The notes beneath the pieces were generated by a model. That model ran no database searches, was not told the DNA's origin, and saw only the letters and a program-made list of their open reading frames with translations. Both the position numbers and the translations under genes were made by a program. Positions 5,502 through 12,597 of a stretch of 13,196 nt of DNA are shown here, piece by piece. Every line of letters begins with the position of its first letter. Position 1 is the first letter of the stretch. Source of the stretch: Bacteroidales bacterium UBA1192 (GTDB taxonomy: Bacteria > Bacteroidota > Bacteroidia > Bacteroidales > Bacteroidaceae); contig DBYG01000040.1 of NCBI GenBank assembly GCA_002310175.1, forward strand, positions 1 through 13,196, read 5' to 3'.

Positions 5502-7535
5502 ATGAAAAGACATTTCTACATTCTGCTGGTTGCGCTGGTTCCGGCTGCGGTAACTGCGCAACAGGTCAGCCCGGAAGCTGCCAGAGAGATTGCCCTCAAT
5601 TTCGGAAACAGGCAGGACTACGCTATGAAAGCCGCTTCAAGGGACGCAGGGACCGTGACTTTGTCCTATACTGCAAGAACCGGCAAGAAGAATGACTTTT
5701 ATGTTTTCAACTATCCGGACGAAAGTGGTTTCATAATAGTTTCGGCAGACAACAGGACTGTCAGCCCCGTGCTGGCGTACTCGGACCAGGGTTCATTCGA
5801 CAGTGAGAACATTCCCTCCAACGCAGGCAGGGTTCTCTCATCATACCAGGAGCAGATAGGAGCGTTGAGGCGCAGCAAGGCGCCCTCCAGACCGACGGTG
5901 AGCGACCCCATGGAGCCGACTGTACTGGTGGGTCCGCTGGTCAGCACCAAATGGGACCAGGGGAGTCCGTACAACGGGATGTGCCCCATCGACCCGAACA
6001 ACGGAAGGAGGAGTGTGACAGGATGTATAGCTACCGCTATGGCGCAGATCATGAACTATTGGAAATGGCCGGAGAAAGGGCATGGGTTCCACTACAACTA
6101 CAGCGATACGCTGCTCCGCGTAAACTATGACGAATCAGTCTATAACTGGAACATGACGCTTGATAAGTATTACCCGGAGAGTGATTCTCTGCGGATCCTG
6201 GATATCCAGAAGGTGATGTTTGACTGCGGTGTGGCAGCCAATATGCAATACGGCTCAGGCGGCAGCGCGGCGTTAGACGAGAGCCTCAAGAAGGCGCTCG
6301 TCACCTATTTCAACTACTCCCCCGACGTCCGTCTGGTAAAATATGAGGATGTGTACTGGAAATACGATGATCCGGATTCCGTATGGGTCAGTCTTATCAG
6401 GAACGAGCTGGACAACGGCAGGCCGCTGGTAATGAGCGGTCAGGACCTTATATATGGAGGCGGTCACGCCTTTATATGTGACGGATACGATGACCGGGGT
6501 TACTTCCATTTCAATTTCGGGTGGGGCGGTTATCTGGATGCATATTTCCTGCCCATGGCCATCAATCTGTCTGACGGTAGCAGCTATAACTCCTACCAGA
6601 CCATGACTATAGGTATTGAGCCTGACAGGTCAGGGACTTATCCTGACGGTCTTCCGGTGTGCATGATTGACCAGGGGCAGGCCATCCTGGAGGATATTAT
6701 AGAGCCATACGACACTCCGCATGTGCTGGCAATACCGTCACAGGTCATTATAGACGGCAGGAAGTATCCGGTTTCAGCCATTATGAACCAGGCTTTCGCC
6801 TTTAACCCCGCCATAACAGAGGTGACGATTCCCACATCGGTGTATCAGATAATGGACTACGCTTTCTACGGCTGCCCTAAACTTGAATCGGTAGAACTGC
6901 CCAAATCCATTGTGTTTTACGGTTACGGCACATTCGGGGGCTGCGACAATCTCAAGCAGCTTACCGTCCACAGGGATAACCCTTATTACTACTCGGCCAA
7001 CAATTCCGTGATAGACTGGGAGTACAACAAGATCATACAGGGCTGTAACTATACCAGGATACCGGCCCATATAGAGGTGATCGGAGCAAATGCATTTGAA
7101 GGGTTTAACGGACTGGTGACTGTGGTCTTCCCCGCAAGCGTGACCGACATAGAATCCGAGGCATACTACAACTGCCCCAATCTGGCATCGGTCACACTAG
7201 GCGAGAATATGGCAGCCATAGGAAGGGACGCATTCGGAGAATGTACATCCCTGAAGGATGTGTATTGCCTCTCCTCATACCCTCCGCAGATTCAGGAGAC
7301 CACATTCCCCGCAGGAGTGACTGTCCACGTACCTAAAGGAGCGAGTGAGGCTTATCACAAGGACGCATACTGGTCAGCATTCAGTATTGTGGATGACATT
7401 GCCGACCCGACCAAGGTAGTGCCGGTGGAGGCTGACGGTGAAGAACCCGCCTATTGGGACATAATGGGCCGTCCTGCCGACAGGTCCGTGCGCGGAATCC
7501 GCATATCCAACGGCAGAAAGTTCCTGGGAATGTGA
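5502..7535 (+). CDS. Secreted C10 (streptopain-family) cysteine protease with BspA-type leucine-rich repeats
   Basis: The protein has 677 residues. Residues 1-19 form a signal peptide (VALVPAAVTA before QQ). Residues 20-140 resemble the SpeB/C10 propeptide (FYVFNYPDESGFIIVSADNR). The peptidase domain, about 143-375, starts at GPLVSTKWDQGSPYN and carries Cys175 in VTGCIATAMAQ, His322 in GGHAFICDGY, and the N338/W341 motif FNFGWGG, so the Cys-His pair is intact. About 412-620 are LRR_5 (BspA-like) repeats with recurring AF.GC..L..V.(L/I)P units, probably for binding. The final 35 residues (YWDIMGR...GIRISNGRKFL) resemble a degenerate type IX secretion C-terminal signal of the form YDL.GR...GIYI.NGKK. 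That points to outer-membrane export or surface attachment and is an inference. It follows GH127 by 30 nt with AGAGGAAAG before the ATG, and ends at a convergent terminator. Confidence 0.9.
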   Translation: MKRHFYILLVALVPAAVTAQQVSPEAAREIALNFGNRQDYAMKAASRDAGTVTLSYTARTGKKNDFYVFNYPDESGFIIVSADNRTVSPVLAYSDQGSFDSENIPSNAGRVLSSYQEQIGALRRSKAPSRPTVSDPMEPTVLVGPLVSTKWDQGSPYNGMCPIDPNNGRRSVTGCIATAMAQIMNYWKWPEKGHGFHYNYSDTLLRVNYDESVYNWNMTLDKYYPESDSLRILDIQKVMFDCGVAANMQYGSGGSAALDESLKKALVTYFNYSPDVRLVKYEDVYWKYDDPDSVWVSLIRNELDNGRPLVMSGQDLIYGGGHAFICDGYDDRGYFHFNFGWGGYLDAYFLPMAINLSDGSSYNSYQTMTIGIEPDRSGTYPDGLPVCMIDQGQAILEDIIEPYDTPHVLAIPSQVIIDGRKYPVSAIMNQAFAFNPAITEVTIPTSVYQIMDYAFYGCPKLESVELPKSIVFYGYGTFGGCDNLKQLTVHRDNPYYYSANNSVIDWEYNKIIQGCNYTRIPAHIEVIGANAFEGFNGLVTVVFPASVTDIESEAYYNCPNLASVTLGENMAAIGRDAFGECTSLKDVYCLSSYPPQIQETTFPAGVTVHVPKGASEAYHKDAYWSAFSIVDDIADPTKVVPVEADGEEPAYWDIMGRPADRSVRGIRISNGRKFLGM

Positions 7536-7541
7536 GAAAAC

Positions 7542-7566
7542 GGGAAAGGGGAACGTCCCCTTTTCC
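7542..7566. terminator. Convergent terminator between the C10 protease and upp
   Basis: GGGAAAGGGG (7542-7551) pairs with CCCCTTTTCC (7557-7566) with one G-T pair and loop AACGT. It starts 7 nt after the protease stop and ends 3 nt before the upp stop, so it can serve both strands, although T-runs are short. It contains the 13-mer GTCCCCTTTTCCA also found at 1242-1254. Confidence 0.7.
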
Positions 7567-7569
7567 ATA

Positions 7570-8220
7570 TCACTTCTCACCGAAGCTCAAGTCACCCGCA
7601 TCACCCAGACCGGGAACGATATAGGCGTGGCGGTTGAGTTCCGGGTCAATGGCTGCGCACCATAGGGTGGTGGTGTCCTGCGGGAACATCTTAGTGACAT
7701 AGTCAACGCCCTGCTGGGCGGCTATGACGGCGGCCAGATGGACACGGGCCGGAGTTCCCTTGAGCAGGAGGGCGCGGTATGCCAGATACATGCTGCTTCC
7801 AGTGGCCAGCATGGGGTCCACCAGTATAAGCGTCTTGCCGTCCAGCTTGGGTGAAGCCAGATACTCGATATGTATGTCGAAGTTCACCTCGTCAAGGTAT
7901 TTCCGGTAAGCCGACACGAAGGCGTTCTCACAATGGTCGAAATAGTTGTGGAATCCCTGATGGAAAGGCAATCCTGCACGGAAGACGGTGGCCAGCACTA
8001 TATCCTCCTCCGGAACGTTGATGGTGGAGATGCCGAGCGGAGTCTGCACATCTCTGGTCACATAATTAAGTTTCTTGCTGACCTCAAGGGCCATTATCTC
8101 ACCCACTCTCTCCAGATTGCGGCGGAATCTCATCTGGTCATGCTGGACGTTCACGTCACGCAGCTCAGCTATGAACTGGTTGAGAATACTGTTACTTTTG
8201 TTGAAATCAATAACTTCCAT
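7570..8220 (-). CDS. upp: Uracil phosphoribosyltransferase
   Basis: The 216-residue cytoplasmic enzyme of pyrimidine salvage converts uracil and PRPP to UMP and pyrophosphate. The PRPP loop is VDPMLATGSS (residues 134-143), the upstream PRPP-site RAGLP is at 81-85, and the uracil-binding loop YIVPGLGDAGD is at 200-210. Length matches the family (about 208-217). The start ATG (8220-8218) is preceded by AAGGATAT. It is a single housekeeping gene on the opposite strand, placed between the two exported gene pairs. It has its own -7 box at 8274-8267 and shares a convergent terminator with the protease. Nothing is missing. Confidence 0.95.
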   Translation of the reverse strand: MEVIDFNKSNSILNQFIAELRDVNVQHDQMRFRRNLERVGEIMALEVSKKLNYVTRDVQTPLGISTINVPEEDIVLATVFRAGLPFHQGFHNYFDHCENAFVSAYRKYLDEVNFDIHIEYLASPKLDGKTLILVDPMLATGSSMYLAYRALLLKGTPARVHLAAVIAAQQGVDYVTKMFPQDTTTLWCAAIDPELNRHAYIVPGLGDAGDLSFGEK

Positions 8221-8266
8221 ATATCCTTAATTAAAAACCCTATCCTTCCCGTAACCAATAGTGTCT

Positions 8267-8274
8267 CAAAGATA
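8267..8274 (-). promoter_or_regulatory. -7 box for upp
   Basis: The minus strand reads TATCTTTG, an exact TAnnTTTG match, 46 nt before the upp ATG. No certain -33 box is seen. Confidence 0.55.
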
Positions 8275-8352
8275 CATAACATTTGAATGAAATCCGTTTA
8301 ATTATCACTATTTTGTTAATATTTCTTTACTGAACAGACTATTCGGCCCCGA

Positions 8353-8367
8353 AAACGGTTCCCGTTT
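8353..8367. promoter_or_regulatory. 15-bp inverted repeat, candidate operator upstream of the esterase gene
   Basis: AAACGG-TTC-CCGTTT is a perfect 6-bp inverted repeat with a 3-bp spacer. It ends 12 bp before the possible -7 box at 8380, so it covers the -33 region of the esterase promoter. No T-run follows, which argues against a terminator. It could be a regulator site. The remainder of the 216-bp upp-esterase gap is AT-rich with no other recognisable element. Confidence 0.35.
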
Positions 8368-8379
8368 ATTTAAATTGGG

Positions 8380-8387
8380 TATATTCG
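8380..8387 (+). promoter_or_regulatory. Possible -7 box for the esterase / lipoprotein pair
   Basis: TATATTCG differs by one base from TAnnTTTG and lies 49 nt before the ATG at 8437. It is weaker than the other boxes in the window, which would fit a regulated promoter. Confidence 0.35.
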
Positions 8388-8436
8388 TGCCGTGATATAA
8401 TTGATTTCCATAAACCTAATTTGATAATCAGCAATA

Positions 8437-10854
8437 ATGAAATTGTTTTCAGGAAAAAGGACAGTATTGATGCTTGCGGCTTCAATCTGTGTCGGTGCAC
8501 TGTCAGCTCAGCCGGGAGGTATGCAGCAGGCGCCCGCAACAGTCGTCAACGCTGACGGCACAGTTACTTTCAACTATCAGAACCGCAATGCCAGGGAGGT
8601 TAAGCTCTGGACCCAGTTCAGCGGCACCCAGACTATGACCAAGGGGGCCAACGGGACATGGACCATAAAGGTGGGACCTGCCGTTCCGGATATATACCCT
8701 TATCACTATGAAGTGGACGGAATCAGCGTGATGGACCCGCAGTGTGCCGAGTGGTTCCCCAACGAGACTTTCAAGAACAGCCTTCTGGATATGCGCGGTG
8801 ACGGCAGTCTGGTACAGGCGCTCAAGGATGTTCCGCACGGCAGCGTGGACTACCTGAACTACTGGTCACCCGGCCTGAATATGTTCATCCCGGTGATTGT
8901 CTATACCCCGCCTTTCTATGACAAACCTGAGAACCATAACAGGAAATACCCGGTGATGTATCTTATAAGCGGTACGACCGATACCGAGGAGGTGTATTTC
9001 AAGGTGGGTAAGATGAACCTCATACTGGACAACCTGATTGCCGAGGGCAAGGCCAAGGAGATGATACTGGTGCTTCCCTACGGCAACCCCACTCTGCTCA
9101 AAACAGAGCGTGAGCCCCAGCGCCAGGGCGGCGGCATGGGCGGATTTGGCGGTATGGGCGGATTCGGAATGGGTGGAGGATATAACTTCAACCAGGATTT
9201 CACGGATGTACTGATGCCCTTCATCGAGAAGAACTACCGTACCATAAATGATGCCGATCATCGCGGAATAGGCGGTTTCTCACGCGGCGGCAACCAGGGT
9301 CTGTCCATAGGACTCAACAATCTGGACAAGTTCTCATACCTCTGCTCATACAGTTCCTTCACCCAGGTGAATGACAGGATGTTCGAGGATGCCGACGCTT
9401 TCAACAGGAAGGTTCACCTGTTCTGGTCAGGTATAGGTACCGATGACTTCCTGTACGGTAACTCCAAGGACCTGATGCAGATGCTGGACAAGCACGGCAT
9501 AAAGAACGTGAAGGTGTTCACGCATGACAAGTTCGGACACACCTGGATGAACGCCCGCTACTGGCTGGACAGGTCTTTCCGCCTGCTCTTCCAGGACCAG
9601 AAGGTGATTGATGCGGCCGTGAAGGAGAGCATGAGCTTAGAGGAGGCCGAAAAGGTACGCCTTGAGAAGCTGGGCGGTGCTGAACCGTCACGTCTGACAG
9701 GTTCACTCATGTCGAGCCTATTCCCGCAGGGAGTCAAGTCACCCGAGTACAATGCCGACGGAAGCGTGACATTCCGCTGTCAGGCCCCGAACGCAGAGAA
9801 GGTGCTGCTCGAGTGCCAGATGTTCAGCGGCACCAGGGAGATGGTGAAAGACGAACGCGGGGTATGGTCTATAACAGTAAAGCCCGAAGTTCCTGACATT
9901 TACCCGTACTGCTTCCAGATAGACGGCACACAGGTGGCCGACCCCAACAATATGCATATGTTCCCCAACGAGGGATTCAAGAACAGCCTTGTGGATGTAC
10001 GCGGCGAGGCTCCTTCAGTACAGGACATCCAGGATGTGCCGCACGGCAAGGTGTCATACCGCTACTACTATTCCAAGGCGTGCGGAATAGAGCGCCCTAT
10101 GTGCGTATATACTCCCGCAGGATATGACCCCGCAGGCAGCGAGAAGCTGCCGGTCCTGTACCTCATACACGGCATGACTGACACTTACGAGACATGGTTC
10201 AAGGTGGGGCAGATGAACAATATTCTGGACAACATGATTGCCAAGGGTGAGGCCAAACGAATGATTGTGGTAATGCCCTACGCAAACCCCTATCCCGAGA
10301 TGATCCTGCAGGGTAAGGCTCAGGCCTACAACTCAATGGACGTGCAGCTCACCACTAAGGAGTTCGTGGAGGAGGTGATACCTTTCATAGAATCTAACTA
10401 CAACGTGATAAAGGATGCCGACCATCGCGCCATAGCCGGTTTCTCACTTGGAGGCCGTCAGACTCTGGCAGCAGGATTCGGCAATCCGGACAAGTTCCAC
10501 TACGTGGCAGCCTACGCTCCCGCCATTTTCGGCAACGAGTATGAGACCAACTTCCAGAACGGCACATACAAGCCATTGGCCGAACTTCAGACAAAAATCA
10601 AGTTTTTCTTCCTGGGTACAGGCAAGGATGACTTCCTTATTCAGGCATCACAGGGTCTGAACAAGTATGTGATAGACAATAGTCCTAAGATGCAAAAGTT
10701 CAGTCCTATAGCTGAATTCATGGACAGCTTCACTTTCAACTCCACCGCCGGAAAGAATGTCTTCAAGTATTCATTCTACAATCCGCATGGAGGCCACACC
10801 TGGATGAACTGCCGTGACTATCTGGAACTGACCGTCAGGGAACTGTTCAAATGA
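8437..10854 (+). CDS. Tandem double esterase: two (CBM48/E-set + CE1-type esterase) modules
   Basis: The secreted protein has 805 residues with a signal peptide of about 24 residues (CVGALSA before QPGG). Two homologous halves each hold an early-set/CBM48-like domain (about 33-125 and 433-527) and an alpha/beta-hydrolase of the esterase D/CE1 type (PF00756). Module 1 has Ser282 in GGFSRGG, Asp336/337 in GTDDFLYG and His368 in FGHTWMN. Module 2 has Ser670 in AGFSLGG, Asp731/732 in GKDDFL and His787 in GGHTWMN, so both triads appear complete. The halves share VPDIYPY, FPNE.FKNSL, DVPHG and the catalytic motifs. Module 1 alone has a Gly/Met/Phe-rich insert at 231-248. CE1 enzymes remove acetyl, feruloyl or related acyl groups from plant polysaccharides; the real substrate is unknown. 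It heads a likely operon with the FISUMP lipoprotein 50 nt downstream. Confidence 0.88.
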   Translation: MKLFSGKRTVLMLAASICVGALSAQPGGMQQAPATVVNADGTVTFNYQNRNAREVKLWTQFSGTQTMTKGANGTWTIKVGPAVPDIYPYHYEVDGISVMDPQCAEWFPNETFKNSLLDMRGDGSLVQALKDVPHGSVDYLNYWSPGLNMFIPVIVYTPPFYDKPENHNRKYPVMYLISGTTDTEEVYFKVGKMNLILDNLIAEGKAKEMILVLPYGNPTLLKTEREPQRQGGGMGGFGGMGGFGMGGGYNFNQDFTDVLMPFIEKNYRTINDADHRGIGGFSRGGNQGLSIGLNNLDKFSYLCSYSSFTQVNDRMFEDADAFNRKVHLFWSGIGTDDFLYGNSKDLMQMLDKHGIKNVKVFTHDKFGHTWMNARYWLDRSFRLLFQDQKVIDAAVKESMSLEEAEKVRLEKLGGAEPSRLTGSLMSSLFPQGVKSPEYNADGSVTFRCQAPNAEKVLLECQMFSGTREMVKDERGVWSITVKPEVPDIYPYCFQIDGTQVADPNNMHMFPNEGFKNSLVDVRGEAPSVQDIQDVPHGKVSYRYYYSKACGIERPMCVYTPAGYDPAGSEKLPVLYLIHGMTDTYETWFKVGQMNNILDNMIAKGEAKRMIVVMPYANPYPEMILQGKAQAYNSMDVQLTTKEFVEEVIPFIESNYNVIKDADHRAIAGFSLGGRQTLAAGFGNPDKFHYVAAYAPAIFGNEYETNFQNGTYKPLAELQTKIKFFFLGTGKDDFLIQASQGLNKYVIDNSPKMQKFSPIAEFMDSFTFNSTAGKNVFKYSFYNPHGGHTWMNCRDYLELTVRELFK

Positions 10855-10904
10855 CGGCAATTACCCCCGCATAATTCATAACCAATATAAAAAGACAAAA
10901 CAAA

Positions 10905-12389
10905 ATGAAGAAACTAGCATTACTTATGGCAGGCTTTACCTTGCTCGCGTTTGCAGCCTGCAACAATGATGAAGAAAAAGGAGGAGGTGGAAGCAACACC
11001 ATTACTGACGCTTACGGCCGCAGTATAGAGTTTGGGAAAATAACCCCGACAGTCCTTACCCTCACTGTAGATGGGAAACTCTCCGGTTTTGAGCAGACTG
11101 ACATAATCCAAGGTCAGATAGGTCTTATCTACTGCCCCGAGAGCAGTGATGCATCAGGTCTGTTTGACGAGTGGATGAACTCCGGCACACTGGACAAGAC
11201 GCTCAAGATGGGCGGAAAGGCCAAAAAGAGCAATGACGGCACTATTTCAGCCACAGTGGAGGGACTGGAAGAGAACACTTCCTACAGTGCCTGTATCTAT
11301 TATAGACCTGCCAGCGGCAAGAAACGCCTGATAAGCCCCACATTCACCTTCAAGACAAAGGCTTTCGATGTCAAGGCAGTGACGGAGGATGTGTCTGATG
11401 CCAGTTTCTTCAGCGTGACACTGAACGGAGTCATAAACGGTCTGGATCCCGCAGATGCCAAGTCCTGCCGCCTGGGATTCGTGGTATCCGAGGAGGAGAA
11501 CCCAACAGTGGAGAACAGCAGGCTGATAGAGATAGAGAAATCCGGCGACAACCGTATATCATTCCAGCTCAAATCCCTGAGGCCGTCCATACAGTATCAT
11601 TACAGGTTGTTCATCCAGCCTCTTGGACAGGATGAATATCTCTACGGCAACAATGTGGCTTTCAGGACAAAGAGCACTGATGAAATGGCTGTTGACCTGG
11701 GCCTGAGCGTGGAATGGTCCACAATGCTTCTCGGTGCTGAGGAGCCTGGAGCACTCGGTAACCTCTATTTCTGGGGTGATGTGAATCCGGCCACTGCCAG
11801 CAGTCCTATACTATCGACAGAGAACGGACTCCGTAACAAGGTGTTTTACGATAACGTGACAATGAACGGAGGCGGCAGTTTCAGTATCAGCGGCACTCAA
11901 TATGACGCTGCCACATACCTGCTCGGTGAAGGCTGGCGCATACCTACAAGAGAAGAATTCGAGGAACTGCTGGCCCACTGTTCACTTGGGGTGGAGTATG
12001 ATCCTAACGGTGAAAGAGTGGATGGAGGAACCCTCACGTATGATGGAAAGACATACCAACTTGGTGTGGTTCACATCAGTCAAGACAACAAGATGAAGAT
12101 AAGCTGTAACGGCAAGAACATCATCATTCCCACATGTGACTACGGTTATATGACCACCAAACAGGACGGAACAGGTTATTCTTTCACCAAAAACGGGACC
12201 TCTTATTATGTCAGTCTGTGGTGTGCCAATGCCATAAACTCAAGCGGGCCGTTGTATTTTGAGACTAATGGAGCCTGGGTTTATCAACCGGAAATATATG
12301 AAATCGTAACTGGAGGTTTTGAGCTTTCATGTTATACAAGTACCCCCACTTACGCATACTCCATCCTGCCGGTACGGGACAAGAAATGA
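10905..12389 (+). CDS. FISUMP-domain lipoprotein
   Basis: The protein has 494 residues. The signal peptide ends with a lipobox-like FAAC, giving lipidated Cys19, followed by NNDEEK. An acidic stretch just after the Cys fits the Bacteroidetes signal for surface-exposed lipoproteins. Residues about 40-155 and 155-255 look like two Fn3-like sandwiches: each ends in a (Y/H)(Y/S)..(I/L)(Y/F) strand before a TF.FKTK or VAFRTK close. The FISUMP domain spans about 263-494, with VDLGLSVEWSTMLLGA, LYFWGD, WRIPTREEFEELLAHC and a final YSILPVRD. It is a distant paralogue of the minus-strand protein at 1433-3139. Its function is unknown; placement after the double esterase suggests a surface role in the same process, perhaps substrate binding. 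It has GC-rich codon use like the esterase, and a terminator follows its stop. Confidence 0.85.
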   Translation: MKKLALLMAGFTLLAFAACNNDEEKGGGGSNTITDAYGRSIEFGKITPTVLTLTVDGKLSGFEQTDIIQGQIGLIYCPESSDASGLFDEWMNSGTLDKTLKMGGKAKKSNDGTISATVEGLEENTSYSACIYYRPASGKKRLISPTFTFKTKAFDVKAVTEDVSDASFFSVTLNGVINGLDPADAKSCRLGFVVSEEENPTVENSRLIEIEKSGDNRISFQLKSLRPSIQYHYRLFIQPLGQDEYLYGNNVAFRTKSTDEMAVDLGLSVEWSTMLLGAEEPGALGNLYFWGDVNPATASSPILSTENGLRNKVFYDNVTMNGGGSFSISGTQYDAATYLLGEGWRIPTREEFEELLAHCSLGVEYDPNGERVDGGTLTYDGKTYQLGVVHISQDNKMKISCNGKNIIIPTCDYGYMTTKQDGTGYSFTKNGTSYYVSLWCANAINSSGPLYFETNGAWVYQPEIYEIVTGGFELSCYTSTPTYAYSILPVRDKK

Positions 12390-12415
12390 CATAACTGCTG
12401 CAACGGCTGTCTTTA

Positions 12416-12452
12416 AGAAGCAGAGGGGTTTCATAACTCTTCTGCTTTTCTT
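12416..12452 (+). terminator. Terminator after the FISUMP lipoprotein
   Basis: AGCAGAGGGGTT (12419-12430) pairs with AACTCTTCTGCT (12435-12446), including two G-T pairs, around a 4-nt loop; flanking A and T runs extend the stem and supply the U-tract TTTTCTT. It begins 27 nt after the stop codon. Confidence 0.8.
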
Positions 12453-12503
12453 ATTTTATTGTTATTAAATATTAAAAGAAAAACTATGAAAGACAAAAGA
12501 GAT

Positions 12504-12511
12504 TATCTTTG
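12504..12511 (+). promoter_or_regulatory. -7 box for pckA
   Basis: TATCTTTG matches TAnnTTTG exactly and lies downstream of the previous terminator. It implies a leader of about 80 nt before the pckA ATG. The leader has only a weak ACACT/AGTGT pairing (within about 12550-12577) and no riboswitch that I recognise. No -33 box is clear. Confidence 0.5.
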
Positions 12512-12597
12512 CAGGCGATTTACAAGGCAGATACCCAAATCCGCCCTGTTACACTCCGAAGCGAAAGTAAAGTGTTTAATCAAACTGATAAAAAACA

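Noticed and set aside
7870..8286. 138-codon plus-strand frame opposite upp that runs into the upstream gap
   Set aside because: Most of it is antisense to conserved upp residues, and the rest crosses the upp promoter.
12512..12597. Riboswitch in the pckA leader
   Set aside because: Only a 5-bp pairing is visible and no conserved riboswitch core could be recognised.
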